From: Thermoguttaceae bacterium
GTDB lineage: Bacteria > Planctomycetota > Planctomycetia > Pirellulales > Thermoguttaceae
Length of the DNA stretch: 64,000 bases
Direction of reading: 5' to 3'
NCBI GenBank assembly: GCA_017447865.1
Contig: JAFSMO010000016.1
Location: 1-64,000, forward strand
The notes beneath the pieces were generated by a model that saw only the letters and a list, made by a program, of their open reading frames with translations, was not told where the DNA came from and did no database searches. A program made the position numbers and the translations under genes. This document shows positions 34,237-43,098 of the stretch, in pieces (the stretch's first letter is position 1; every line of letters begins with the position of its first letter).

Positions 34237-36246
34237 ATGGGCGAAATTCAGGTTTTAACGCTTAATCCCCCCAAGACCCGGGTCAGTGAATTGACTCTGG
34301 GGTGGAACGTCGCGATGAATCGGCCGCCCAAGGTGGAAATTCTCACGCTTTCGGCCGCGATGCGCGCGCCGCAGGCCCTGACCGTCCGCATTTCGCCCCC
34401 CTCGATTTCGGTGAATAGTTTTTACTTCGGCGACCCGGCCGAGCTTTGCAAGCCGAACGAAAAGAAAAAGCCAGGCGAGGGTGAAACCTCCGCGGAAAAG
34501 AAAACCGGGAGCGGCGCGACCGGTGGTTTTTCGCCCGAAGACTCGATCCTGCCGTGGGACGAAAACGCACCCGGAAGCGCCGAGGACGACACGGAGGAGG
34601 CTCCGCTTCCTTCCCGCGAGCGAAAACTTACGGAGCCGACCAGCGAAGACCTTCTTCCGGACGGCGCGTCGCCCGACTCGCTTGACCTTCCGGTCGGCGA
34701 AACGTCGGAAAACCTGGAACCCGCGGAAAACGCCGAGACCGACGCCAGTTCCGCCGCGCTTCAGGAGTCGATCCCGGAAAGCATGACCCACCTTCTGCCG
34801 CCCAAGAACCTGATCAAGCTGGAGGACCGTCTGCGCTACCTGCTCCAGCCGCCGCTTGAGCAGCTTTACACGGACAAAAACCTGGTCTTCCCGTTCGTCC
34901 CGTTCCACTACCAGTGGGAGGGCGTTTCGTTCCTTTATTCCCGCGATTCGGCCATCCTCGCCGACGAGATGGGCCTCGGGAAAACGATGCAGGCCATCAC
35001 GACGGTCCGCCTTTTGCTGAGAAACGGCGACATTCGGAACGTCCTTTTCGTCTGCCCGAAGCCGCTGGTGACGAACTGGAAGCGGGAGTTCGAGGTCTGG
35101 GCGCCGGAGATCCCGATCCTGGTCATTCAGGGCGACCGCGTTCGGCGTGAGTGGCAATGGGGGCTTCAGGACATTCCGGTCAAAATCGCCAACTACGAGC
35201 TTCTGAACCGGGATCGGGACATTTTCGCGCCAAAGAAGGGGATCCCGAAGCACTTCGATCTGGTCGTTCTCGACGAATCCCAGCGGATCAAGAACATTCG
35301 GAGCGCGACCTCTTCCGCCGCACGCGCCATCTCCCGCACCCGGAACTGGGCGATGACCGGCACGCCGATCGAAAACTCGCCGGAGGACCTGGTCGGGATC
35401 TTCGAGTTCCTCTCGCCCGGCTACCTCTCCAGCGACATGAAACCGTCGGTGATGAGCCGCGCGGTGCAGGACTACATTCTGCGCCGGACGAAAGACCTGG
35501 TCCAGAAAGACATGCCGCCGCGCCTCTACCGTGACGCGGAGCTTTTCATGACTCCCGAGCAGCAGGAAACCTACACGATGGCCGAGTCGCAGGGGGCGCT
35601 GCGCCTTTCAGAAATGGGGAACGCCGTCACGATCCAGCACGTTTTCGAGCTGGTCCTGCGCCTGAAGCAGATCTGCAATTTCGACCCGTGTACCGGTGAA
35701 AGCCCCAAACTCCAGCGTCTGGAAGCCGACCTGGAAGAGATCGCCGCCAGCGGCCGCAAAGCGATCGTTTTCAGCCAGTGGACCGAAACGATTTTCCGGC
35801 TTGCCAAGCACCTGGAACGTTTCGGCGCGCTGCAGTACCACGGCAAGATCCCGCCGGCCAAGCGCGACGCGGTCGTGCAAAAATTCAAGAATTCGCCCGA
35901 TCATCACGTGCTGCTGATGAGCTACGCGACCGGCGCCGTGGGGCTGAACCTCCAGTTCTGCAATTACGTCTTCCTCTTCGACCGCTGGTGGAACCCCGCG
36001 ATCGAAGATCAGGCGATCAACCGCGCGCACCGCATCGGCGTCAAGGGGGCGGTCACGATCACTCGGTTCCTGATGATCAACACGATCGAGGAAAGAATCA
36101 ACCGGATCCTGGAAGAAAAACGCGCCCTTTTCGAGACGATCCTCTCCGGCTCACGCGAGGAGCCGAAAAAACTGGGGCTTACGCAGGAAGAAGTTTTCGG
36201 ACTCTTTAAACTCAAGAGTCCGAAAGGCGTCATTCACCGGCTTTAA
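34237..36246 (+). CDS. SNF2-family helicase/ATPase
   Basis: A 669-residue superfamily 2 protein. The N-terminal 190 residues are unusual: about 70-185 is Glu/Pro/Ser-rich and probably disordered. The motor follows with Walker A ADEMGLGKTMQ (near 245), the motif II form LDESQRIKN, TGTPIENS (motif III), FSQWTETIF, and the C-terminal GAVGLNLQF and INRAHRIG (motif VI). SNF2 proteins move along double-stranded DNA; bacterial members act in transcription recycling or defence. No methyltransferase or nuclease partner is adjacent, so a defence role is not supported here. The ATG follows TTAAAATTTT without a Shine-Dalgarno sequence. Confidence 0.88.
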   Translation: MGEIQVLTLNPPKTRVSELTLGWNVAMNRPPKVEILTLSAAMRAPQALTVRISPPSISVNSFYFGDPAELCKPNEKKKPGEGETSAEKKTGSGATGGFSPEDSILPWDENAPGSAEDDTEEAPLPSRERKLTEPTSEDLLPDGASPDSLDLPVGETSENLEPAENAETDASSAALQESIPESMTHLLPPKNLIKLEDRLRYLLQPPLEQLYTDKNLVFPFVPFHYQWEGVSFLYSRDSAILADEMGLGKTMQAITTVRLLLRNGDIRNVLFVCPKPLVTNWKREFEVWAPEIPILVIQGDRVRREWQWGLQDIPVKIANYELLNRDRDIFAPKKGIPKHFDLVVLDESQRIKNIRSATSSAARAISRTRNWAMTGTPIENSPEDLVGIFEFLSPGYLSSDMKPSVMSRAVQDYILRRTKDLVQKDMPPRLYRDAELFMTPEQQETYTMAESQGALRLSEMGNAVTIQHVFELVLRLKQICNFDPCTGESPKLQRLEADLEEIAASGRKAIVFSQWTETIFRLAKHLERFGALQYHGKIPPAKRDAVVQKFKNSPDHHVLLMSYATGAVGLNLQFCNYVFLFDRWWNPAIEDQAINRAHRIGVKGAVTITRFLMINTIEERINRILEEKRALFETILSGSREEPKKLGLTQEEVFGLFKLKSPKGVIHRL

Positions 36247-36252
36247 CCATCT

Positions 36253-36349
36253 GGCGAGCGGGGGCAGTGATGCCCCCAAAAACACGCGCCAAATTTCAAC
36301 CATTTTCTTGATTTTTCATTTTTCGGGGTCATAACTGACCCCGCTCGCC
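36253..36349. terminator. Composite inverted repeat between convergent genes
   Basis: GGCGAGCGGGG (36253-36263) pairs with CCCCGCTCGCC (36339-36349). Smaller hairpins lie inside (GGGGGCAGTGATGCCCCC and GGGGTCATAACTGACCCC). It separates the convergent helicase and LutA-like genes and may terminate both, though no long T run is present. Confidence 0.5.
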
Positions 36350-36355
36350 GAAAGA

Positions 36356-37129
36356 TCACCGGCAGTTCAGAATCTCCGCGATGTGCATCGTTTTGATTTT
36401 CTTCATCTCCGGATCGAGCTGCATGATCCCGCCGAAGTGCATGATGCAGCTGGAATCGATCGAGCAGACGATTTCCGCGCCGCTCTCCTTGATGTTCTTG
36501 ACCTTCGTCCGCCCCATGTCGAGCGAAATATTCGGGAATTTCACGCTGAACGTCCCACCAAAGCCGCAGCAGTCTTCCATCTGCGGGAGGGGGCAGTAGG
36601 TCAGCCCCTTCACGTTCTTCAGAAGTTCGACCGGCTGGTTCACGATCCCCAGCTCACGCCGGCCGTGGCACCCGATGTGGAGCGTGACTTTGTGCGGAAA
36701 TTTCGCGCCCAGATCGGTCACGCCGAGCACGTTCACGAGGAACTCCGTAAACTCCACGACGCACTTCCCCACGTTCGTGATGGACGGGTCGTCCGGGAAA
36801 AGATGCTCGAAAAAGACGCGGGCCATGGCCGTGCACGACCCGGACGGGCAGATCACCCAGTCGTACGGCTCGAACGCTTTGGCAAACGGACGCACGACTT
36901 TCCGCGCCTCGTCCCACGCGCCCGAGTTAAACGCGGGCTGGCCGCAGCAGGTCTGCTCCGGCGGAAAATCGACTTTCACGCCAAGCCGGTCCAGAATCTC
37001 GACCATCGCCTGCGCGACGTGCGGGAAAAACTGGTCGATGTAACACGGAACGAAAATCGCGACTTTCTGCGTCGGCGAGTAGGACGGGTACTCCCAGATC
37101 GGGGGAGCGGACTGGATGTGCTGGATCAT
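36356..37129 (-). CDS. lutA: LutA-like Fe-S oxidoreductase subunit (CCG domains)
   Basis: A 257-residue protein with two cysteine-rich CCG domains, seen as TCCGQPAFNSG (near residue 60) and DCCGFGGTFS (near 190). This is the pattern of LutA/LldE, a subunit of the iron-sulfur L-lactate oxidising complex LutABC, and of heterodisulfide-reductase-like proteins. The LutC-like gene lies 140 nt upstream on the same strand, separated by a heptamer inverted repeat. LutB, which carries the ferredoxin-type clusters, is missing from the window. No ribosome-binding site is evident before the ATG. Confidence 0.8.
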   Translation of the reverse strand: MIQHIQSAPPIWEYPSYSPTQKVAIFVPCYIDQFFPHVAQAMVEILDRLGVKVDFPPEQTCCGQPAFNSGAWDEARKVVRPFAKAFEPYDWVICPSGSCTAMARVFFEHLFPDDPSITNVGKCVVEFTEFLVNVLGVTDLGAKFPHKVTLHIGCHGRRELGIVNQPVELLKNVKGLTYCPLPQMEDCCGFGGTFSVKFPNISLDMGRTKVKNIKESGAEIVCSIDSSCIMHFGGIMQLDPEMKKIKTMHIAEILNCR

Positions 37130-37167
37130 TTTTGAGTTGGTTTTTGGGGTTTTGGGTTTTTAGTGGG

Positions 37168-37268
37168 AAGTAGTCAGTGGTCAGTAGTCAGCGTTTCGGC
37201 TGCGCCGAAATATAAATTAATCTTTCACTGTATTCTGCCGAAGGCAGAACGCTGACTACTGACTACTT
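37168..37268. repeat. Heptamer inverted repeat between lutC-like and lutA-like genes
   Basis: Heptamers AGTAGTC, AGTGGTC, AGTAGTC on the left and GACTACT, GACTACT on the right are complementary. The arms continue into AGCGTT/AACGCT, so a long stem can form; a small GGC/GCC hairpin (TTCGGCTGCGCCGAA) lies inside. It sits exactly in the gap between the two lut-like genes. Confidence 0.8.
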
Positions 37269-37943
37269 CTAATCCTGGATCAAAATCACGAAAAGCTGCT
37301 TCGGGCCGTGGACACCGAGGACGGAGACGCGCTCAATGTCGGCGGTGCGGCTGGGGCCCGTGACGAGGACGTACTCGCCGCGAGTGGCCGGGTCGGCCGT
37401 CTGTTCCGCCACGCCCTCCCAGGCGCTCTGGAGGTTTTCGCGCAGCTGCGACGCAAACGCGACCATCACGCACGCCGGGGTCAGGTAGCAGTTGAGCCGC
37501 TGATGCGCCGTCTGGTTCAGCATGACGCACGTGCCGGTTTCCGCGATCAGGAACTGGGGGAAATTCACGCTCACCGGAATCTGCGCGAGTTTTTCTTTGA
37601 TGGTCTCGCCCTCTTTTTCGCCGAGGTAGAGCTTCTTGCGGCCGTTCCCGTGGAAGTACTCACGCGGGAAGAATTTCTCCAGAAGCGGCGACTCACTGCT
37701 GGAAAAATGGTCCCAATGGTTTTCCTTGGCCAATTTTTCAAAAGCGGCCCACGCTTCGGCAAGACTCGAGACGCGGAGGCATTTCCCGGTCAGAGCCTCC
37801 AAAGCGTCGGAAAACGTTTTTCCCATCGTTTCCACGGAGGGATTTTCCGATTCCTGAAGCGGCGGAAGCTCGCCAACCGATTCGACCGGAACCGGGACCA
37901 TGGCATTGCGGATTTTTTGAAGGATGAAGTCACGACTATTCAT
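37269..37943 (-). CDS. lutC: LutC-like protein (LUD domain)
   Basis: A 224-residue protein of the LUD family (LutC/YkgG). I chose the ATG at 37943 (MNSRDFILQKIRNAM...), because AGGTGA lies a suitable distance upstream and LutC proteins start in this way; a longer frame reaches 38003. Family features are the EAWAAFEKLA helix, the IAETGTCVMLN segment and the C-terminal TGPSRTADIERVSVLGVHGP motif with the conserved Gly-Pro. It would form part of the L-lactate utilisation complex. The gene order here is C then A, not the usual A-B-C. Confidence 0.82.
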   Translation of the reverse strand: MNSRDFILQKIRNAMVPVPVESVGELPPLQESENPSVETMGKTFSDALEALTGKCLRVSSLAEAWAAFEKLAKENHWDHFSSSESPLLEKFFPREYFHGNGRKKLYLGEKEGETIKEKLAQIPVSVNFPQFLIAETGTCVMLNQTAHQRLNCYLTPACVMVAFASQLRENLQSAWEGVAEQTADPATRGEYVLVTGPSRTADIERVSVLGVHGPKQLFVILIQD

Positions 37944-38113
37944 AAAATCACCTGAAAAGGAACGCGATGATTCAAAAATCACGACGGAGGAAACTCGCCC
38001 CAAACCCCCATTTTACCTCTTTGGTGGTTTGGTCAGACGAGCTTTTCCTTAATTATGACACAAAATCGGCTTTATGTCAACTCCCCCCCACCCGAAAAAA
38101 ATCGACTCATTTC

Positions 38114-39484
38114 TCATTTCGTCGCTTCCGCGGGAATGTACTTTTGCACGATCGCCGTTTCTTCGTCCGTCAGACCACTGAACGGGATCGGCGCGTCTTC
38201 CGGGCGGCGGTGCTTCTGGTTGATGCGATTCACCAGGCTCCAGTTCCGCGTCGGTTTTCCAGGCGTCGGGTCGGCCGGTTCCGCGGCCGGGAGATCGTAC
38301 CGCGTGAAGTCGATGATCATCGGCTCCGTGTTCTTTTTCCAGTCGCGCAGCGAGGCGAGGCGGAAATTCTGGTTCATCCACCAGTGAATTTCGAGATTCG
38401 CGTCGGATCCAGCGATCCCGGTGCCGCGCTCGACGAACTCGTAGTTCAGGCCGTCGTTGGTCGGGTGCTCCCGGCGCCAGGTTTCGCCGAACTCGCCCAT
38501 CGTGACGACCCGCGCGTCGGGCCAGCGCTCACGGATCTTCTGGAGCCACTCGGTCAAGTGCGGTGTAACGTCCGGTTTCATGTCGTTCACCAGGCTCAGC
38601 TCCCAGTTCACCGTCACCCAGCCGAAACCGTTGCGCGGGAGGTTTTCGTCGAAGTGATTCGCGGTGGTCGCCATGACTTCCTGGATCCCCAGCCCCGGCG
38701 GCAGGCGGTACGCCTCGATCGGGCCGACGCCCAACCGACTGTTGAAGCCGCCCTCAAAGCCGAAGCGGCGGGCGCAGAGGAAGTCGCACGTCCAGCCGTC
38801 GAGGTTCACGCAGTCGATGAAATCCTCTTTTCCCTGCGCGGGGCGGCACACGTGCGTGCGGCTCGGGTAGTACGGGTAGCAGATCGACCCGTCACCGTCC
38901 CCATTATCGATCCCGTACTGGCTCCAGATCGTCCCCTGAGCGACGTGGATCCCTTCCTCCTCCGCGAGAAAACGGAGATTTTCGGCCGCGAGAAAACCGC
39001 CGATCAGCGCCTTGGGGCGGTAACCGCCGCCGACCATCTGCCCGACGATCTCCAGCGCCTCGTGAATGTCGCGGTTCACCTGCTCCCGCGACGAGTACAT
39101 CGGGGCGAAGTAGCCGCCCGGGATGAACGTGATCTCGTCGCCGAGCGTGCGGTGGTACTCGACCGCCATTTCGCGCAGTTTGACGTAATTCGGCCGCATG
39201 TCGTGAAGGGCCAGCCACGAAAACGCCCACGTGATTCTCGCGCCCGGCATTCCGGCAGAAACCGCGTCTCGGAACTGCTTCATCGCCTCTGGCGTGTGGA
39301 GGTCCGCCTCGTCGTGGCCCACGTTCAGATTGCGGGCGCATTCGATCTGGTTGACGCGGATCACGCTGGTGATCGTGACGATCCGCGCGTTTTTGAGCGT
39401 CTCGAGCTCCTGCGCTCGAAGACCGGAGGGAAGAATAAAAAGCGCCAGAAAAACCGGCAAAAAACGGGTGAATGAGAAACGCAT
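38114..39484 (-). CDS. Secreted protein of unknown function, possibly glycoside-hydrolase-like (DUF3863 type)
   Basis: A 456-residue protein with a signal peptide (1-24, ending LRAQE). The body has many Trp, His and acidic residues (LNVGHDEADLH, WAFSWLALHDMRPNY, GGFLAAENL, EIHWWMNQNF), which suggests a TIM-barrel or deacetylase-like fold acting on carbohydrates. From memory it resembles the DUF3863/DUF3864 family of Bacteroides; I cannot verify this. AAAGGA precedes the ATG. A perfect palindrome terminator from the upstream operon lies before it, so it should have its own promoter. Confidence 0.5.
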   Translation of the reverse strand: MRFSFTRFLPVFLALFILPSGLRAQELETLKNARIVTITSVIRVNQIECARNLNVGHDEADLHTPEAMKQFRDAVSAGMPGARITWAFSWLALHDMRPNYVKLREMAVEYHRTLGDEITFIPGGYFAPMYSSREQVNRDIHEALEIVGQMVGGGYRPKALIGGFLAAENLRFLAEEEGIHVAQGTIWSQYGIDNGDGDGSICYPYYPSRTHVCRPAQGKEDFIDCVNLDGWTCDFLCARRFGFEGGFNSRLGVGPIEAYRLPPGLGIQEVMATTANHFDENLPRNGFGWVTVNWELSLVNDMKPDVTPHLTEWLQKIRERWPDARVVTMGEFGETWRREHPTNDGLNYEFVERGTGIAGSDANLEIHWWMNQNFRLASLRDWKKNTEPMIIDFTRYDLPAAEPADPTPGKPTRNWSLVNRINQKHRRPEDAPIPFSGLTDEETAIVQKYIPAEATK

Positions 39485-39550
39485 GGGAAATCCTTTGAAA
39501 ACTCGAAGTACTTTGATTTAAATAAACGCCAAACCCGCAAGAAATCGTGG

Positions 39551-39582
39551 CCCGAAAAAGGCCCCGCGGGGCCTTTTTCGGG
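39551..39582 (-). terminator. Perfect 32-bp palindromic terminator
   Basis: Each half is CCCGAAAAAGGCCCCG or its exact complement. The stem contains a T run on the far side in both orientations. It lies downstream of the PfkB kinase gene and ends that operon. Confidence 0.8.
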
Positions 39583-39626
39583 TGAACTCTTTACTGGATT
39601 TGGTGCTTTAGGGGTGGATTAATGAG

Positions 39627-39674
39627 CGTTCGGCTCACGCCGAACTTGACCGGCGAGGACGCCGGCCCTCCGAA
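39627..39674. repeat. REP-like paired hairpins
   Basis: GTTCGGCTCACGCCGAAC (39629-39646) and GGCGAGGACGCC (39652-39663) are adjacent hairpins, followed by GGCCCTCCGAAT. The latter resembles the end of the repeat near 54780. Confidence 0.6.
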
Positions 39675-40727
39675 TCATGCCGCGCCAAGTTTTTCCAAAA
39701 CCTGCTCTACCGTGGCGGTTCCGGTCACGCCGATCTGCTTGATCGTGATGGACGAAACGATCCCCGCCAGGAAAGCGGCTTCAGGAAGGGTCAGCCCCAG
39801 CGCGGAACCAAAGGCCAGACCGGCGTTCGTCGCGTCGCCCGCCCCGCAAATGTCGATCGGCGGCTCGACTTTCTGGGCCGGAATGTGAACCAGGGTCTCG
39901 CCGTCCGCGATCATTGAGCCGCTTTTGCCGAGCGTCACGACGACCGGTTTGCCGTTCCTCTGCGCCAGAAACCGGGCGGATTCTTCGAGCCAGCTCGTTT
40001 GGAACTCGGCAGTCTCATCGACCGCGACCCCATCTCCGCCGATTTTGCCGTGAAGACGCTGAACGGCCTTGAGCAGCTCGCTCGCGTTGCACTTCACGAC
40101 CACGTTCGTGTACTTTTCGATGAACGAGCGTGAATCGACCAGAATGAAAAGGCCCGGGAAATCACGGTGCAGGGCCGAGACCACTTCCCTGAAACGCGGG
40201 GTCACGACCGAGCCGGACTCGAAGGTGAACTGGTCGGAAATGATCAGCGCGTCGGAAACCTCGCAGGCGCGGTAAAGGGCCTGGATCGCCGCATCGGCCA
40301 CCGACTCCTCAACGGGCGCGCGGTTCCGAATGTCAAGCCGGTTCAGCTCGGTCCAGACGCCGTTCACCTCCCGCATCGGTTTGAGGTACGTATTCGTGTA
40401 CCGGCCGGGGCAGAGGATCATCCCCTCGGTGGAAATTCCGAGTTTTTTGAGGGCCTGAATCAGCTCGAAGCCCTCGCCGTCCTCGCCGTAAATGCCGACC
40501 GCGCGGGTTTGGGCGCCGAGGGCCGCCAGATTGGAAGCGATCGTCCCGCCGACGCCGGCGTAGCGGCGAATTTCGCGGACTTGGTACGCGGTCAGGCCGG
40601 TCTCCACCGACGGCTCGTCCAGACTGGCGTCGATCTGGAAGTACTCGTCGAGGCAGTAATCCCCCGCGACGGTGATCGTGGGCGTCGGCCGGGTTTTCAG
40701 GAGTTCAGCGATTCGGTGAACGATCAT
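39675..40727 (-). CDS. PfkB/ribokinase-family sugar kinase (HldE-kinase-like)
   Basis: A 350-residue kinase. The PfkB signature with its catalytic aspartate is DICGAGDATNAG (near residues 288-299), and the N-terminal GGTIASNLAALGAQ segment binds the sugar. The nearest relatives by style are the kinase domain of HldE (heptose-7-phosphate kinase) and RfaE1. Its start overlaps the stop of the deoxyhypusine-synthase-like gene by 4 nt (ATGA), so they are translationally coupled. The pairing suggests a shared pathway, but the substrate cannot be deduced. Confidence 0.8.
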   Translation of the reverse strand: MIVHRIAELLKTRPTPTITVAGDYCLDEYFQIDASLDEPSVETGLTAYQVREIRRYAGVGGTIASNLAALGAQTRAVGIYGEDGEGFELIQALKKLGISTEGMILCPGRYTNTYLKPMREVNGVWTELNRLDIRNRAPVEESVADAAIQALYRACEVSDALIISDQFTFESGSVVTPRFREVVSALHRDFPGLFILVDSRSFIEKYTNVVVKCNASELLKAVQRLHGKIGGDGVAVDETAEFQTSWLEESARFLAQRNGKPVVVTLGKSGSMIADGETLVHIPAQKVEPPIDICGAGDATNAGLAFGSALGLTLPEAAFLAGIVSSITIKQIGVTGTATVEQVLEKLGAA

Positions 40728-41692
40728 TTCTCACCCTTTTCCAAAATCATCTTCGCGAGATTGGGGAGCGTTTTGCGGTGCTCGCCCCGGACGTAAAAAC
40801 TCCGGCCGCCGTCCGCGACGGTGCGGGCCAAAATCGTTTTCCACGGGCGGAAGTAGTAGTGCGGGTTCGACTTCGGCGGGGCGGTGTGGTAGTCCTCGTT
40901 CTCGATTGGAAGCAGGTCAAAAACCGCCGTCGTAAAGTGCCGGATCACCCGGCCTTCCTGGTGGGCCACGTTCCGGCACATCGCCAGCGCCTTCAAATAG
41001 ACCTCCGGCCCCGCCACGGCCGAGCCGAAATCGTAGAAGCAGCCGTTTTCCAGGTTTTCAACGCTGTGCGTGTAGATCAGAAAGTCCGTGTAGGACGACT
41101 GGCCCAGCGCGGCGCCGTCGCAGTGCGGCAGCTCGTGCACGATGTCGTTCCCCACCCCGATGTGCACCGTGACCGGGATGTGGAGGTGGTAGCCCATCGC
41201 CAGAACGCTTTTCTCACGGTTCGGGAAATTGTTCTCCCAGATGTACTTCCCCAGCGCCTCGCCGGTCCCCAGGCCCTCTTTCACGCCGGCATTGACCGCG
41301 TCATTCCAGAAGTCGGTTTCGTACCAAAGCCCGAACTGGCCTTCCGAGACGTACCGGGCGACGGACTCGCACGTGTTCCCGATCATCGCCAGCTCAAAAT
41401 CGTGGATGCTCCCGGCCCCGTTGGTTGCGTAGTGCGTCACGAAACCACGCTTCATCAGCTCGATCATCCAGAGGGCGCAGCCGGAGCGGATGACGTGCGC
41501 GCCGTACATGAAAAGGACCGTGGCCCCGGCCTTTTTGGCATTCACGACCGCGTCGGCCAGCGCGTCGAAGTGCGGATTCTCGAACGGCTCCGGCGGGTCT
41601 TTCGGGTCCATGACGATACTCAGCGGCACGTCATGCACGCGCTCATTCAGGGGACGAAGATGAAGTCTCGAACGATCAAACTGAGGAAACAT
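40724..41692 (-). CDS. Deoxyhypusine-synthase-like protein
   Basis: A 322-residue protein of the deoxyhypusine synthase family. Recognisable segments are THYATNGAGSIHDFE (near residue 90), HIPVTVHIGVGNDI, and FGSAVAGPEVYLKALAMCRN, which form the NAD-binding Rossmann-like core. In eukaryotes and archaea the enzyme moves the aminobutyl group of spermidine to IF5A. Bacteria have no IF5A, so bacterial relatives are thought to act on small molecules such as polyamines. I cannot securely align the catalytic lysine; RPWKTIL (near 290) is a candidate. It is translationally coupled to a PfkB kinase. No ribosome-binding site is visible; heptamer repeats lie immediately upstream. Confidence 0.75.
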   Translation of the reverse strand: MFPQFDRSRLHLRPLNERVHDVPLSIVMDPKDPPEPFENPHFDALADAVVNAKKAGATVLFMYGAHVIRSGCALWMIELMKRGFVTHYATNGAGSIHDFELAMIGNTCESVARYVSEGQFGLWYETDFWNDAVNAGVKEGLGTGEALGKYIWENNFPNREKSVLAMGYHLHIPVTVHIGVGNDIVHELPHCDGAALGQSSYTDFLIYTHSVENLENGCFYDFGSAVAGPEVYLKALAMCRNVAHQEGRVIRHFTTAVFDLLPIENEDYHTAPPKSNPHYYFRPWKTILARTVADGGRSFYVRGEHRKTLPNLAKMILEKGEK

Positions 41693-41698
41693 TTTTTT

Positions 41699-41821
41699 AG
41701 TTAGGAGTTAGGAGTGAGGAGTTAGGAATTGAGAATGAGAAATCAAGAAATGAGAAATAGAGTCAGGAGTCAGGAGTGCATTCACTCCTGACTCCTAACT
41801 CCTCACTCCTAACTCCTCACT
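41699..41821. repeat. Long heptamer inverted repeat
   Basis: Units of TAGGAGT/GAGTTAG type on the left and ACTCCTA/ACTCCTC on the right, with a strict 7-nt period and variant units (AGTCAGG, GAGAAAT) in the middle. GAGTCAGGAGTCAGGAGTG and CACTCCTGACTCC are directly complementary around the sequence CATT (41779-41782). It lies in the gap before the DHS-like gene. Confidence 0.85.
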
Positions 41822-41826
41822 ATTTT

Positions 41827-43098
41827 TTACGGGATCAGGAACACCAGGGCGGTTGCCACACCACCGGTCACAAGCGCACCTCGGGTCGAGTACGGAATCG
41901 GACTCCATTTACGCGGGGCACAGCTTCCCGGGCGGTAGAAGCCCAGAGCATATTCGCATTCGTTCGGCGGGTCGATGGCCATCAGCATCGGCAGGGCCGG
42001 AATCGTCATGAGGAACTGCGCACCCGAAAGGACCGGCTGAAGCGGGCCAATCGTGTGACCGTAACGTTCCAGCGCCGGCTGCTCGAAGTAGAGCGGATTG
42101 TGGCACAGGTTCGAGGCGGTCCAGGTGAAATTCGTTCCGGCGAACTCACGGGCCGGGAAATTCTCGCCTTCCGGAGAAAGCGGGCAGGACTTCGGAACGA
42201 TCCGGTTGTCGTGCAGTTCGATGTCGTTCGTGATCTCCGTGATGCGGTGCATCGGCTCGCTGCTTTCGCACGGCATGTCAAAGTCCGAATCATCAACCTG
42301 TTTGGTCGTGAAAGATTCCGAAATCGGATCTTTTGCAGACGGCAAATTTCCGGGCTGTTCCAGAGCCGGCAGTTGTTCTTTGGCTGGCTCAACGTTCTGA
42401 TCATCAAGCGCGTCAGCATTCAGATCCAGGCCCCCCTGTTTCATCGTGCTTTCCTCATATTCGTTTCCAATCGCTCCCGGATTTTGCGCTTCAAGTTCAT
42501 CTTCGTCAGCCAGCGGCTGCTCGTCATCTTCTTCAGTCTCAGGATCCAACGCCGGGATCTCCAAAGACTGCATCGGACTGTCTTCGTTCAGCTCGGCAGA
42601 ATCATCTTCCGGATCGCCCAAGCTCTCCAGACCGTTCAGATCCATGTTCAGTTCATCGTTTGAATCGTCGCCAGCTGTCAGACGGATGCGGGAGTAACGC
42701 GGCATCACGGACGGGATCGGCGTAACGCGCGACTCGTTTTTCTGTTCAGCTTTCTGGTTTTTGGAGTTTTCCGGTGCATCGACCGCGACCCATTTCAGGG
42801 CGGAGCCGGAATTTGAAGAAGCCGCCGGAGCTGCGTAACTGACCTGAACGACTTTGGAATCTTCCGCGTCGGACGTGGTCGTGTCAATACGCACAAGCGG
42901 CACGTTGCCCTTCTCGGGGACATTATTCTGTGAATCGGAGCGGACCCAGTTATCCGCCGCGCCCGCGATACCCGCGACGAGAACCGCGGCTAAAAGAGCC
43001 GTAAGGCGGCAAACATCCTGTCTGCCGCACAGCGTACGAGGATCAGCCGTTATCCTCTGAATTGTAGTTTGGAGCTTCCTGCGTAATTTTGATGTCAT
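41827..43098 (-). CDS. Secreted or membrane protein conserved in planctomycetes
   Basis: A 423-residue protein of unknown function. I chose the ATG at 43098; the frame extends to 43182, but a later start is more credible. A long charged N-terminus precedes a hydrophobic segment ending in GIAGAA, as in planctomycete signal peptides. The middle is rich in Glu, Asp, Asn and Ser. The C-terminus (last ~100 residues) has [16 protein letters not shown] and [13 protein letters not shown], with two hydrophobic segments. I recall this LYFE...ERYG...RPGSCAP pattern as common in Pirellulaceae, but cannot check it. The start lies within the last 56 nt of guaB, so it is coupled to or follows guaB. Confidence 0.55.
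   Translation of the reverse strand: MTSKLRRKLQTTIQRITADPRTLCGRQDVCRLTALLAAVLVAGIAGAADNWVRSDSQNNVPEKGNVPLVRIDTTTSDAEDSKVVQVSYAAPAASSNSGSALKWVAVDAPENSKNQKAEQKNESRVTPIPSVMPRYSRIRLTAGDDSNDELNMDLNGLESLGDPEDDSAELNEDSPMQSLEIPALDPETEEDDEQPLADEDELEAQNPGAIGNEYEESTMKQGGLDLNADALDDQNVEPAKEQLPALEQPGNLPSAKDPISESFTTKQVDDSDFDMPCESSEPMHRITEITNDIELHDNRIVPKSCPLSPEGENFPAREFAGTNFTWTASNLCHNPLYFEQPALERYGHTIGPLQPVLSGAQFLMTIPALPMLMAIDPPNECEYALGFYRPGSCAPRKWSPIPYSTRGALVTGGVATALVFLIP

Noticed and set aside
34237..36246. SNF2 gene as part of a phage defence island
   Set aside because: No nuclease, methyltransferase, DrmB-like or other defence gene nearby; surrounding genes are metabolic.
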